A stretch of 64,000 bases of DNA, taken from assembly GCA_021845905.1 (NCBI GenBank), contig JAJZVA010000007.1:62001-126000 (forward strand). The letters run 5' to 3'. Both the position numbers and the translations under genes were made by a program. The stretch comes from Pseudomonadota bacterium. GTDB taxonomy: Bacteria > Pseudomonadota > Alphaproteobacteria > Micavibrionales > UBA2020. Positions 25,209 through 33,403 of the stretch are shown in pieces. Position 1 is the first letter of the stretch, and the number at the start of each line of letters is the position of its first letter. The notes beneath the pieces were generated by a model. That model did no database searches. It was not told the DNA's origin and saw nothing but the letters and a program-made list of their open reading frames with translations.

Positions 25209-26009
25209 ATGGCCAGCGGCCGCTCCGCATATCTCAACGTCATGGTCGACGCGGCTGAAAAGGCCGGGCGCTCGCTGATCCGCGACTTCGGCGAAGTCGA
25301 AAACCTGCAGATCTCCAAAAAAGGCCCCGGCGACTTCGTTTCCAAGGCGGATCTCAAGTCCGAGAAAATCATCCGGGAAACGCTGGAAAAAGCGCGGCCC
25401 GCATACGGCTTCCTGCTTGAGGAAGGCGGCGAGATCAAAGGCAGCGACGCGCAATACCGCTGGATCATCGATCCGCTCGACGGCACCACCAATTTTCTCC
25501 ACGGCATCCCGCACTGGTCGGTTTCCATCGCGCTCGAAAAAGACGGCGAGATCGTCGCGGGCGTCATCCACGATCCGGTGCGCGACGAGCTCTTTCACGC
25601 CGAAAAAGGCACCGGCGCCTTTTCGCGCGGCAAGCGCCTGCGCGTCGCGGGGCGCACCTCGCTCGTCGACGGCCTCGTCGCCGTGGGCGACAAGCATTTC
25701 CGCGACGGCGCCAACCTGCCCCTGGGTTGCGGCGTGCGCCGCATGAGCAGCGCCTGCCTCGATCTTTGCTATGTCGCCGCGGGCCGCTTCGACGCCTATT
25801 GGGAAGAGGGTCTCAAGCCGTGGGACAAGGCTGCGGGCGCGCTGATCGTCAAGGAAGCGGGCGGATACGCATCGGAAATGGACGGCGGCAAAAATTTTGT
25901 CTATGGTAGAGGCATTCTGGCGGCCAATCCCGCGTTGCATGCAGACCTGTTGCAAAAACTTCCGCAATGGTGCGCGCAGGATTCCGCAAAAGCGAAAACG
26001 GCCACATAA
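25209..26009 (+). CDS. suhB: inositol monophosphatase family protein (SuhB-like)
   Basis: A Mg2+-dependent phosphatase of the inositol monophosphatase family (266 residues). Metal-site motifs are LEEGGEI (shifted from the usual EE-S/G), WIIDPLDGTTNFLHGIP, and EEGLKPWDKAAGALIVKEAGG. In E. coli SuhB also binds NusA and aids rRNA transcription; whether that holds here is unknown. It is six bases downstream of efp and read with it. Confidence 0.93.
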   Translation: MASGRSAYLNVMVDAAEKAGRSLIRDFGEVENLQISKKGPGDFVSKADLKSEKIIRETLEKARPAYGFLLEEGGEIKGSDAQYRWIIDPLDGTTNFLHGIPHWSVSIALEKDGEIVAGVIHDPVRDELFHAEKGTGAFSRGKRLRVAGRTSLVDGLVAVGDKHFRDGANLPLGCGVRRMSSACLDLCYVAAGRFDAYWEEGLKPWDKAAGALIVKEAGGYASEMDGGKNFVYGRGILAANPALHADLLQKLPQWCAQDSAKAKTAT

Positions 26010-26030
26010 ATTACAAAGGCGGTCCATGAT

Positions 26031-26876
26031 ATGAGAAAATCGTACCTGATCCTTTTGCCTGCGCTTTGCGCCGTGCACCTGCTCGCCGCGCGGACCGCAG
26101 ACGCCTATGTCTACCGTTACGAACCCGGCGTGCCCGCCGTCACCACGCATATGTCGGTTCTGGATCCGGCAACGCAACAACAGAAAGCACCCGAGGTTCC
26201 GGAGCTTTCAGCCCCCGCGCAACCGGCGGCAACCTTGCCGCCGCAGGAGCCGCAGGCGCTGTCTCATCCGTTCTTCACCGACATCGTGATGATGCCGTCT
26301 GCCGCGCGTCATGCAGTCCGCAAGCATGAAAAGCCGGCGAAACGCGCGACATCCGCCAAAGCAAAACAGGCAAAGCCGAAAGCTCTGGCGACGCGGCAAG
26401 CGTTGCAACAGCCCGCGCCCGCCGTTCCCTCCATGCCTGAAGACGTCCCGGTGATCGCCAAGGCAACGACCGCTCCGGAGCAAGCCACACAGGCGCAAAC
26501 AACACCGGCGCAAGCCATGCCGTCTCCCGCCGCGCCTGCGGCTGAAAAGGCAATGCCCGCCGTGCCGACGCCCGCCGGCCTGACGCTGGATTTCGCCCCG
26601 ACGTCGAGCACCCTTGCGGCACAGGCGAAAGACAAGCTCGACAACATCGCCGACCAGATGAAGGACGTGGATAACCTGCGCCTGCAAATCCGCGGCTACG
26701 CCAAAGGCGACGGAAGCCTCGACAGCGCGCGGCGCATGTCGCTCTCGCGCGTGCTCGAAGTGCGCTCCTACCTGATGAACAAAGGGATCAAGCCGATCCG
26801 CCTCGACGTGCAGGCGCTCGGCTCCGCCACGTCCCGCCTGCCGATCGACCGCGTCGATCTGGTCTTCGTCAGATAA
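26031..26876 (+). CDS. secreted OmpA-like domain protein with low-complexity linker
   Basis: A 281-residue protein with signal peptide MRKSYLILLPALCAVHLLAARTADA. The middle (about 45-185) is Pro/Ala/Gln/Lys-rich and probably disordered. The C-terminal ~90 residues (LTLDFAPTSSTLAAQAKDKLDNIADQM, RLQIRGYAKGDGSLDSARRMSLSRVLEVRSYLMNKGI) resemble an OmpA/MotB peptidoglycan-binding domain: D-x-A-R-R-x-S-L-x-R-x-x-x-V-R is the usual core. The ATG at 26031 follows suhB by 21 bp. It may anchor the outer envelope to peptidoglycan. Confidence 0.8.
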   Translation: MRKSYLILLPALCAVHLLAARTADAYVYRYEPGVPAVTTHMSVLDPATQQQKAPEVPELSAPAQPAATLPPQEPQALSHPFFTDIVMMPSAARHAVRKHEKPAKRATSAKAKQAKPKALATRQALQQPAPAVPSMPEDVPVIAKATTAPEQATQAQTTPAQAMPSPAAPAAEKAMPAVPTPAGLTLDFAPTSSTLAAQAKDKLDNIADQMKDVDNLRLQIRGYAKGDGSLDSARRMSLSRVLEVRSYLMNKGIKPIRLDVQALGSATSRLPIDRVDLVFVR

Positions 26877-26903
26877 TAATATCCCTTATAATAATATCTC
26901 TTA
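26874..26903. repeat. 15-bp tandem repeat between convergent genes
   Basis: TAATAATATCCCTTA (26874-26888) is followed directly by TAATAATATCTCTTA (26889-26903), one mismatch. The first copy begins with the stop codon of the OmpA-like gene and the second ends with the reverse-strand stop codon of sppA, so the duplication separates the two genes and serves as their entire intergenic region. Confidence 0.8.
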
Positions 26904-28709
26904 ATGCAAGGTCATCTGCGGCATTTGCAAGAGCCGCGCATCGCCGTCCGCCGCGCCGCGCGCGACACGGAGAATGTCAGCCGCGCTGACAGAAGGAAAA
27001 ACCGAAGCGTCATCCGTCTTGCCTGAAAGGACGTCCATCAGCATTTCCACCGGCGACTTTTGCGGCGGAAAAAGCGCAAGCGGCGCCTGTTCTCCCGGCT
27101 TGAGCTTCGCCGCCTGCCGCGCCAGCGCGATGGCGGCGTCGATGCCGCCGAGCGCGTCGACCAGCCCGCGTTTCTTCGCTTGCGCGCCCGTCCAGACATG
27201 GCCCTGCGCCACGGCCTCCACGGCGGCGGGCGTCATGTGGCGTCCTTCCGCCACGCGGGCGATGAAATCGTGATAAATATGCGCCAGCATCGCCTGAAAC
27301 TGCGCCGCCTGCTGCGGGGTGAAGGGCGTATTGGCCGACCACATCATGGCGTTGTCGCCCGCCGAGACGCTGTCCCAGTTGACGCCGAGTTTCTTCCACA
27401 ATCCCGCCAGCACGAACTTGCCGCCGAAAACGCCGATCGATCCGGTGATAGTCGCGGGCTCGGCGACGATCTTGTCCGCCGCCGAGGCGATCCAGTAGCC
27501 GCCGGACGCCGCGTAGCCGCCCATCGAGACAATCACCGGCTTGCCCGCCTTTTCCGTCTCGATCATCGCGTGGCGGATGGTTTCCGCCGCTTCGGGCGCG
27601 CCGCCGGGGCTGTCGATGCGGAACACCACCGCCACGACGCTTTTGTCATCGCGCGCTTTTCTGAAGGCTTTGACAATCTTGTCCGCCGCCATCGCGCCGC
27701 CGCCGAAACCGAGATGCGGCTGGCCGCTGTATGAGATGATGTCGCCCGCGCCGACGATCAGCGCGATTTTCTTTTCGGCATCCGGCGGGAAAACGGATCG
27801 CAGGCTCTCCGCGTAGGATTGCAGGCGCACAGATTGCGCGCCCTTGCCCGCGGCCTGCTTTGCCGCGGCGAGCAGGTCGTCGTCGAAGCCGATTTTGTCG
27901 ATCAGTTTCAGCTTCAGCGCCTGCCTGCCGGTGTAGGGCGCGGCATTGACGAGATTTTGCACCTCCGCCGCCGTCATCTTGCGGTCCGCGGCGATGCCCG
28001 CGACGATCTGTCCGGAAAGATTGCCCACCAGCCCGGTCATCATCTGGCGCGCGGGCTGGCTCATGCCGCTCAGGGTCACGCTTTCCGGCATCGACTTGTA
28101 AATGCCCTCGTGGAGAATTTGCGCGTCAATGCCGAGCTTGTCCAGAAGTCCCTTGAAAAACGGCACCTCCGCCGCGACGCCGTCCATCGAAACTGCGCCC
28201 ACCGGTTGCAGCCATATTTTGCTGAACGCCGTCGCAAGATAATAATCGCCGAGGCCGGATGACGATCCGCCGTAATCCACGGCATATATGTATGCGGGCT
28301 TTTTCGCGGCGCGGAATTTCGCGACCGCGGCGCGCAGACCTTGCAGTTGCGCGGGCGACAGCGCCGGATCGCGCAGACGCACGACCAGCGCCCTGACGCG
28401 CGGATCGCGCGCGGCGGCGGAGAGCGCGTGAACGACATCGTAATAGGTCATGCGCCGTTTCAACATATCGAGGCTCAGCGTGTCGTTGTCGAGCGTCTCC
28501 GGCAGCGACGCCTTCAGCGTATAGGTCAAAACCATTTTATCCGGCATCACCGGTCGCACGTCATTGCGCATCGCCCCGCCGAACGACACGGCGATGAAAA
28601 CAACGCCCGCCGTCACCGCAACGCCCGTCAGGATGAAGAACCATTTGAAAAAACGAAAGATCCGCTTCATGAGTCCGTCATCCTTGCGGCGTTGTGGAAC
28701 ATACATCAT
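26901..28709 (-). CDS. sppA: signal peptide peptidase SppA, 67-kDa type
   Basis: Inner-membrane protease that digests cleaved signal peptides. It has 602 residues and the duplicated Clp-like fold of the long SppA form. One N-terminal membrane helix is present (FKWFFILTGVAVTAGVVFIAVSFGG). The catalytic lysine lies in the N-terminal repeat (YYLATAFSKIWLQPVGAVSM) and the nucleophilic serine in the C-terminal repeat (SMGGYAASGGYWIASAADKIVAEP). I list the ATG at 28709, which has AGAGG in front; the ATG 13 codons later (MKRIFRF) is also possible. It converges with the OmpA-like gene. Confidence 0.95.
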   Translation of the reverse strand: MMYVPQRRKDDGLMKRIFRFFKWFFILTGVAVTAGVVFIAVSFGGAMRNDVRPVMPDKMVLTYTLKASLPETLDNDTLSLDMLKRRMTYYDVVHALSAAARDPRVRALVVRLRDPALSPAQLQGLRAAVAKFRAAKKPAYIYAVDYGGSSSGLGDYYLATAFSKIWLQPVGAVSMDGVAAEVPFFKGLLDKLGIDAQILHEGIYKSMPESVTLSGMSQPARQMMTGLVGNLSGQIVAGIAADRKMTAAEVQNLVNAAPYTGRQALKLKLIDKIGFDDDLLAAAKQAAGKGAQSVRLQSYAESLRSVFPPDAEKKIALIVGAGDIISYSGQPHLGFGGGAMAADKIVKAFRKARDDKSVVAVVFRIDSPGGAPEAAETIRHAMIETEKAGKPVIVSMGGYAASGGYWIASAADKIVAEPATITGSIGVFGGKFVLAGLWKKLGVNWDSVSAGDNAMMWSANTPFTPQQAAQFQAMLAHIYHDFIARVAEGRHMTPAAVEAVAQGHVWTGAQAKKRGLVDALGGIDAAIALARQAAKLKPGEQAPLALFPPQKSPVEMLMDVLSGKTDDASVFPSVSAADILRVARGAADGDARLLQMPQMTLH

Positions 28710-28810
28710 GTCAACCTCTTTATTTTCTTTCCGGTCCGTTTTTTTTCAGTGTACCCCGACAAAGCGTATTGAACGAGCGGCAAATTGCGGATATATTTTT
28801 TGAATGAGAT

Positions 28811-28841
28811 AAAAAAAGCCCTGCGTCGTGAAACGCAGGGC
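28811..28841 (-). terminator. intrinsic terminator of the candidate ncRNA
   Basis: GCCCTGCGT (28818-28826) and ACGCAGGGC (28833-28841) form a perfect 9-bp stem with a six-base loop. On the leftward strand it is followed by seven U (A run at 28811-28817). No protein gene ends here. Confidence 0.85.
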
Positions 28842-28955
28842 AGTCGTCATCGAAGCGAAGTATCAAGGGAAGCATCGCAACCGGAAAACCGGAGCGGTGC
28901 TTTTCCTTGAGTCCGAGTCTCCCGATTCTGTGGATAAGAGTCGAGTCTTTCTTTT
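28811..28955 (-). ncRNA. candidate small structured RNA, leftward
   Basis: About 145 nt between an inferred promoter (TTGAAA near 28977 and TATTAA-like sequence near 28955, approximate) and a strong intrinsic terminator. The region can form a long hairpin: TCAAGGGAAGCA (28863-28874) with TGCTTTTCCTTGA (28898-28910) on the + strand, enclosing CCGG-AAAA-CCGG (28881-28892). It lies in a 381-bp gap with no convincing protein gene. I do not recognise it as 6S, SRP RNA, tmRNA or RNase P RNA. Its 5' region coincides with the dense GANTC and DnaA-box cluster. Evidence is structural and positional only. Confidence 0.5.
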
Positions 28956-29054
28956 TAATATAAAAAATGCCTGTCTTTTCAAAGCGCTAAAATCAGGACT
29001 CCGTAAAAGTAAAAAACCCGCCGCCCGCGCTGTCTCGAAAACCGCAACCGATTC
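28909..29054. promoter_or_regulatory. seven GANTC sites with a perfect DnaA box
   Basis: GANTC occurs at 28909-28913, 28915-28919, 28924-28928, 28938-28942, 28943-28947, 28997-29001 and 29050-29054; five of them lie in 39 bp. About 0.6 would be expected by chance in 146 bp. TTATCCACA, the DnaA consensus, lies in the middle on the minus strand (28929-28937). AT-rich DNA (CTTTTTAATATAAAAAA) follows. The layout suggests control by DnaA and CcrM (and perhaps GcrA) of a promoter or of replication-linked DNA. Confidence 0.65.
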
Positions 29055-29090
29055 GCCCAAAACTTCAAACACGCCGCGAATAAAACGGCG

Positions 29091-29669
29091 TTAGTCCTTC
29101 ACGCCAAAGGTCTTTTTGATGACCGACTGCATGCCCGCGTTCAGATTATTCATGAGTTCCTCGGTGAGATCGAAGTAGGCGCGCGCGCGTTCATCCGGCG
29201 ATAGCCCTTCGTCGATCGTCTTCACGCGGCGGGCGATCACCTCGGCATGACCGAGGATGATATCCGGCGCGGCGGGATCGAACAGCTCGAAGCGCACCTT
29301 CATGACCGCGGTCAGCTGCACCGCGGGCGCCTGCATCAGAATGCCGGTGAGGCTGCTGTGCGCGGGCAGATCCTTGCGCACGACGGAAGCCTCCTCGATG
29401 ACCGCGCGGAGCACATCCGTTCCGCCCGCCGCGACCAGCTGGCGTTTGAGCATTTTCTCCGCCGCGACGGCGGGCTGCGGCGAAAAGTCATATTCGACAT
29501 CCGGCCGCTGCATCGGCGACTGGTATCTGTCGACCACCGCCACTTTCGCCGCGTCTATCCTGATCGGCGTCATGTTGGCGAAGGTCATGTCGGGCAACAC
29601 CGTCTGCGGCGGCCCCGCCGTGCATCCGGCCAGCAACACGGCAACCATCAGCGTCCATGCGTATTTCAT
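29091..29669 (-). CDS. lipoprotein of unknown function
   Basis: A 192-residue protein with the lipoprotein signal MKYAWTLMVAVLLAGC, cysteine at residue 16 in LLAGC. The mature part has an alpha/beta character (FANMTPIRIDAAKVAVVDRYQSP, AAEKMLKRQLVAAGG, VQLTAVMKVRFELFD, HAEVIARRVKTIDEGLSPDERARAYFDLTEELMNNLN). I do not recognise a named family, but it resembles small conserved alphaproteobacterial lipoproteins with a YajG/LptE-like layout. The ATG overlaps the hslO stop (ATGA), so they are translated together. Confidence 0.75.
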   Translation of the reverse strand: MKYAWTLMVAVLLAGCTAGPPQTVLPDMTFANMTPIRIDAAKVAVVDRYQSPMQRPDVEYDFSPQPAVAAEKMLKRQLVAAGGTDVLRAVIEEASVVRKDLPAHSSLTGILMQAPAVQLTAVMKVRFELFDPAAPDIILGHAEVIARRVKTIDEGLSPDERARAYFDLTEELMNNLNAGMQSVIKKTFGVKD

Positions 29670-30634
29670 GTCTTTTTGCCCTTGTACACGTTTTTCAGCT
29701 CAGCGGCGGTGAAGCGGTAATCCTCGCTGCAAAACTCGCATTTGATCGAGACATGGCCTTCTTTTTCGCAGATGTCCTCGATCTCCGCTTGCGGAATGGT
29801 GCGCAAAATCTCCACCACCCGCGCCCGCGTGCAACGGCATTTGAAACGGACGTGCGTCGGCGAATAGATGCGCACGCCGTCCTCGTGGAATAACCTGTAC
29901 AGCACGTCGGCGGAGGCCAGCACCGGAGACAGAAGCTCGCCCTCGCGGCAGGTCGAAAGCAGCATCACGGCGCGCGTCCAGTCCTCGAGGTCCGGCTCGT
30001 CGTCCATGTTCTTGCCCGCGTCTTCGTCCGGCATTTGCTGGATCATGATGCCGCCGGTGCGCCATTGCCCGTCCTGCGGATGCACGGCCAGCGTGAACGA
30101 CGTCTTGATCTGCTCCGACTGGGTGAAATAGTGCTGCGCGGCGTCGACGATCGAGCTGCCCGTCAATTCCACGATGCCCTGATAACTGTGCTCGTACCCA
30201 CCGGCATCGACAGTGAAGGCCATGTACCCCTTGCCGAGCAGGTGATAATAGTGATTGTCGAGGTCTTTCTTGCGCTTGGCGGCTTTTTTGACCGCCGCCT
30301 CGTCAAACCCCGCATAGGCGCGCACCTCGCCCTTGCCCGTCACGTCGGCGACCAGCGTGCGGATCGCGCCGTCGCCCTTGATTTGCAGCGAAAACACGCC
30401 TTCGTATTTCAGCATCCCGCTGAGCAGCAGGGCGAGCGTCAGAACCTCGCTGAGGAGCGCGGACACCGGCGGCGGATAATCGTGCTTGCCCATGATCTCG
30501 GCCAGCACCGGCCCGAGGCGCACCATGCGCCCGCGCACGTTGGATTTTTCCAGTCGGAAGGGCTGGATGACGTCATCGTCCACCAGTCCCGATTGTTCAG
30601 TGCCGTCTTTTTTGATGCGGATAGCCATTTCCAC
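29666..30634 (-). CDS. hslO: redox-regulated chaperone Hsp33
   Basis: Hsp33 is an oxidation-activated holdase. It has 322 residues. The N-terminal domain begins DDDVIQPFRLEKSNVRGRMVRLG, as is usual in this class, and the C-terminal zinc site is FKCRCTRARV (C-x-C) with CEFCSEDYRF (C-x-x-C) about 27 residues later. All four cysteines are present. The downstream gene at 29091 overlaps by 4 bp. recX is divergently placed 14 bp upstream, so promoters of the two genes must overlap. Confidence 0.95.
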   Translation of the reverse strand: MEMAIRIKKDGTEQSGLVDDDVIQPFRLEKSNVRGRMVRLGPVLAEIMGKHDYPPPVSALLSEVLTLALLLSGMLKYEGVFSLQIKGDGAIRTLVADVTGKGEVRAYAGFDEAAVKKAAKRKKDLDNHYYHLLGKGYMAFTVDAGGYEHSYQGIVELTGSSIVDAAQHYFTQSEQIKTSFTLAVHPQDGQWRTGGIMIQQMPDEDAGKNMDDEPDLEDWTRAVMLLSTCREGELLSPVLASADVLYRLFHEDGVRIYSPTHVRFKCRCTRARVVEILRTIPQAEIEDICEKEGHVSIKCEFCSEDYRFTAAELKNVYKGKKT

Positions 30635-30648
30635 CCGATTGTAGCATA

Positions 30649-31197
30649 ATGCCGGACATCATGGACAAAAAACCCGCGGAACAAAAGCGCAAAACGCCCA
30701 GAAAAATTTCCAAAACATATTTGGAAAATGCAGCGCTCTATTATCTCCAGCGTTATGCAACATCGGCGGCAAACCTGCGCCGCGTCCTGTTGCGCAAGGT
30801 GAAGCGCTCCTGCGCGTTTCATGAAATGGACGAAGATGAATTCACCCCGCTGGTGGATGAACTGGTCGCGCGCTACAAAACCGTCGGGTTGCTGGACGAT
30901 CAAAGCTTCGCCCGCGCGCGGGTGGCGTCCTTGCGGCGGCAGGGGCTTTCGGAACGCGCGATCATGGCGAAACTGCAAATCAAGGGCCTCACACCGGCGC
31001 AAATCGATGCCGCCTTGAAAAACGTCGATGCCGAACAGGACGACGCGGAAGCGGTGGCGGCGGCGGCCTACGCGAAACGCAAAAAATTAGGGCCGTGGCG
31101 CAAACGCCCCGCCGATCCGCAAAAGGAACTCGCTTCCATGGCGCGGGCGGGGTTCAGCTATGACGTCGCGGTGAAGGCTTTGAAGGACAGAGATTAA
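30649..31197 (+). CDS. recX: RecX family regulatory protein
   Basis: RecX modulates RecA filament extension. It has 182 residues, with three-helix repeats: YLENAALYYLQRYATSAANLRRVLLRKV, then VDELVARYKTVGLLDDQSFARARVASLRRQGLSERAIMAKLQIKGL, and a C-terminal repeat FSYDVAVKALK. The N-terminal KKPAEQKRKTPRKISK is basic. The start ATG at 30649 lacks a clear ribosome site; a second ATG is four codons on. recA is not adjacent. It diverges from hslO and is followed by a set of hairpin repeats (31220-31295). Confidence 0.9.
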   Translation: MPDIMDKKPAEQKRKTPRKISKTYLENAALYYLQRYATSAANLRRVLLRKVKRSCAFHEMDEDEFTPLVDELVARYKTVGLLDDQSFARARVASLRRQGLSERAIMAKLQIKGLTPAQIDAALKNVDAEQDDAEAVAAAAYAKRKKLGPWRKRPADPQKELASMARAGFSYDVAVKALKDRD

Positions 31198-31219
31198 AAG
31201 CTTTACGCGGGCATCCAGT

Positions 31220-31295
31220 GCGGTCGCAAGACCGCTATTTATAAAGGCGTTCACAAAGTGAACGCGTCTGGGCCCCCGCGTGAAGCGGGGGTGAC
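31220..31295. repeat. three consecutive hairpins, including a REP-like palindrome
   Basis: GCGGTCGCAAGACCGC (31220-31235), GCGTTCACAAAGTGAACGC (31247-31265) and CTGGGCCCCCGCGTGAAGCGGGGGTGAC (positions 31268-31295) follow one another between the ends of recX and hemF. The third resembles the palindromes at 57204-57277, so it is probably a dispersed extragenic repeat. The set could also stop transcription or protect the transcript 3' ends. Confidence 0.75.
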
Positions 31296-31300
31296 GGTAT

Positions 31301-32200
31301 TTACGGCCACTTCACTTCCGGCGGCATGGACATGAGAATGGCTTCGGTATTGCCGCCGGTTTTGAGGCCGAACTGCGTGCCGCGGTCGTAAAGCAGATTG
31401 AACTCCACGTAGCGCCCGCGCTTGACGAGTTGCTTTTCGTGTTCCTCCGCCGTCCACGGCTTGTCCATGTGGCGGCGGACGATGGCGGGATAAATGTTCA
31501 GGAATGTTTCCCCCACGGCTTGCGTGAAGGCGAAATCCTTTTCCTGATCGCCGCTGTCGAGATAATCGTAGAAAATGCCGCCGATGCCGCGCGCTTCGTT
31601 CCGGTGCGGGAGAAAGAAGTATTCATCGCACCATTTCTTGAACCTGGGATAATAATCCGCATCAAAATCATCACAAGCCTTTTTGAACGCGGCGTGAAAG
31701 TCCGCGGTGTCCTTTGCGTCCGGAAACACCGGCGTGAGATCCGCGCCGCCGCCGAACCAGCTTTTGCTCGTCACGATATGCCGTGTGTTCATATGCACGA
31801 TCGGCACATGCGGGTTGCGCGGATGGAGGACGAGGCTGATGCCGGTGGCGAAAAACGCGCCGTCGGCTTCCGCGCCCGGAATCTTTTTGCGGAATTCTTC
31901 GGAGAACGTGCCGTGCACGGTCGAGATGTTGACGCCGCCTTTTTCAAACACCCGCCCGCCGCGCAGGATCGACATTGTTCCGCCGCCGCCAGAGGCGGCT
32001 GAATTTATATCAGGGCCGGAACGGCCCGCGCCTTCGGGACGCGCCCACACCTTGCGTTCAAACCGTCCGGCGGGCAAATCGGCTGCCGCGTCGTCCTCGA
32101 TCTTCTCCAGCGCAAGGCAAATGCGGTCGCGCAGGTCTTCAAACCAGTCTTCGGCGGTCTGCCGGAATACGACCGGCGCGGGTTGGCGTTGAGGTTTCAT
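31301..32200 (-). CDS. hemF: oxygen-dependent coproporphyrinogen III oxidase, with a palindrome-encoded insertion
   Basis: HemF decarboxylates coproporphyrinogen III to protoporphyrinogen IX, using O2, in heme synthesis. From the ATG at 32200, which has GGAG six bases upstream, it has 299 residues; an ATG at 32212 is less likely. Typical blocks are [82 protein letters not shown]. The segment normally reading RPEGGGGTM is interrupted: [28 protein letters not shown], about 14 extra residues at 57-71. This is encoded by a palindrome also found in radA. The active site is otherwise intact. Confidence 0.94.
   Translation of the reverse strand: MKPQRQPAPVVFRQTAEDWFEDLRDRICLALEKIEDDAAADLPAGRFERKVWARPEGAGRSGPDINSAASGGGGTMSILRGGRVFEKGGVNISTVHGTFSEEFRKKIPGAEADGAFFATGISLVLHPRNPHVPIVHMNTRHIVTSKSWFGGGADLTPVFPDAKDTADFHAAFKKACDDFDADYYPRFKKWCDEYFFLPHRNEARGIGGIFYDYLDSGDQEKDFAFTQAVGETFLNIYPAIVRRHMDKPWTAEEHEKQLVKRGRYVEFNLLYDRGTQFGLKTGGNTEAILMSMPPEVKWP
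31992..32033. repeat. coding-region palindromic element, copy 1 (in hemF)
   Basis: The core TATCAGGGCCGGAACGGCCC (32008-32027, + strand) is identical to the core in radA (48835-48854, opposite orientation). It holds the palindromic GGGCC-GGAAC-GGCCC. The flank GGCTGAATTTA also resembles GCCTGAAACCT in radA. In hemF it is read from the other strand as GRSGPDIN, within an in-frame peptide of about 14 residues not expected in HemF. Boundaries are approximate. Confidence 0.7.
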
Positions 32201-32394
32201 AAGGCGCTCCATGCGTGAAAATGCAGAATATCCGTTTAAAACAAGGATGTTAATGGTTTTCAGGAAAATTTTGCGGATAATATGTGATCTTTATTGACAT
32301 AACTATAAAAACTGGCTAGGTTCATATCCCGGATCGATGTCGGCAGGCCGATACCGCGCATCCGGCATATTTTATAGCTCTGAAAGGTGTTTCC

Positions 32395-32892
32395 ATGTCT
32401 GAAACCAAAATAGCTCATTTCGTTTTCAACGGCGCCGCCAACGATTATCTCGAAGCCGCCGAGAATTACAACCGCGACTTCAATGCCACGACAGGCACGA
32501 CCGGCACGGACATCGTCCGCGCCGCCGACAAGCTCTGCGAAACCTTCGCCGGCCTGTGGGAAAACGCCGAAGAGGCGCAAACGAAAGAAACGCTGGAGAA
32601 CGCCCTTTGCGAAACCCTGCTCCATACCGCGGGCAAGTCGCTCCACGCAGGCGACACTTACGAGCTGCTTTGGCAGGGACACGCCATGCGCCGGATGTTC
32701 AACCGCCTCGCCGCGGAAGAAACCAGGCCGTTTCTCGCCAAAGACAACGTCGAAAAAATCGGCGACATTTCGGAACGGATGACCGACAGGGCGCTCGCCG
32801 ACAACAGCATCAACGGTTACGGACGCGCCTTGCGCGAAACGGCGATCACATTGCGCTCTTTCGTCGCCGTCCTCAAGCCGTCATCCCTCTGA
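32395..32892 (+). CDS. hypothetical protein
   Basis: A 165-residue, largely helical, soluble protein with no recognised family. The ATG at 32395 has AAAGG eight bases before. Segments include NYNRDFNATTGTTGTDIVRAADKLCETFAGLWE, then KETLENALCETLLHTAGKSLHAGDTYELLWQGHAMRRMFNRLA, and ISERMTDRALADNSINGYGRALRETAITLRSFVAVLK. Two cysteines; no signal peptide or membrane helix. It overlaps the 3' end of trmL by 12 bp in convergent orientation. Its function cannot be inferred from neighbours. Confidence 0.65.
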   Translation: MSETKIAHFVFNGAANDYLEAAENYNRDFNATTGTTGTDIVRAADKLCETFAGLWENAEEAQTKETLENALCETLLHTAGKSLHAGDTYELLWQGHAMRRMFNRLAAEETRPFLAKDNVEKIGDISERMTDRALADNSINGYGRALRETAITLRSFVAVLKPSSL

Positions 32893-33345
32893 CGCGGGAA
32901 ACATCTTCGTCTGCCGCAAGGCCTCGCCCAGCACCATCGCCGACGCCAGCGCGACGTTGAGCGAGCGAAGGCCTGTGCGCATCGGGATCAGCAGCCGCGC
33001 GTCGCATTGCCCGTGCACATGCTCCGGCACGCCTGCGCTTTCGCGTCCGGCGATCAGCACGTCGTCCGGCCTGAACGCGAAATCGAGATAGGAACCGGCG
33101 GCTTTGGTCGTCAGCAGCACGCGCCGCCTGCCCGCATGCGCGGTTTTGAACGCCTCCCAGTTCATATGCCGCGTCAGGTCGAGGTGTTCGATATAATCCA
33201 TACCCGCGCGTTTGAGGTTTTTGTCGGAGATGACAAAGCCGCACGGCTCGATGATGTCCATCGCAACGCCGAGGCAGGCGCAAAGGCGCATCAGCGTGCC
33301 GGCGTTCTGCGGGATATCGGGTTCAAAAAGGGCAAGTCTCGGCAT
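32881..33345 (-). CDS. trmL: tRNA (cytidine/uridine-34-2'-O)-methyltransferase
   Basis: SPOUT-family enzyme that 2'-O-methylates the wobble base of tRNA-Leu isoacceptors. From the ATG at 33345 (MPRLALFEPDIPQNAGTLMR) it has 154 residues, the usual size. The N-terminal PDIPQNAGTLMRLCACLG and the knot region FRPDDVLIAGRESAGVPEHVH and IPMRTGLRSLNVALASAMVLGEALRQ are diagnostic. A longer frame upstream is not conserved. It lies beside the petA-petBC genes, as in many alphaproteobacteria. Confidence 0.95.
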   Translation of the reverse strand: MPRLALFEPDIPQNAGTLMRLCACLGVAMDIIEPCGFVISDKNLKRAGMDYIEHLDLTRHMNWEAFKTAHAGRRRVLLTTKAAGSYLDFAFRPDDVLIAGRESAGVPEHVHGQCDARLLIPMRTGLRSLNVALASAMVLGEALRQTKMFPASEG

Positions 33346-33403
33346 CTTGTCGCGCCATGTCCGTCTTGTTGAAGAATGAACCCGATGATACAGTATTTTC
33401 CGC

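Noticed and set aside
28811-28955. 6S RNA, SRP RNA or tmRNA
   Set aside because: None of the diagnostic motifs (SRP GGAAGCAGC loop, tmRNA tRNA-like ends, 6S central bubble with matching closing stem) could be recognised.
28828-29094. A rightward 88-codon open frame in the sppA-lipoprotein gap
   Set aside because: It starts inside the terminator hairpin with a GTG lacking a ribosome site and has a composition like random AT/GC mix; the region is better explained by the leftward RNA and GANTC cluster.
28700-29100. Chromosomal origin of replication
   Set aside because: Only one clear DnaA box is visible, and the genes that commonly flank alphaproteobacterial origins (for example hemE) are absent. 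Kept as a hypothesis only.
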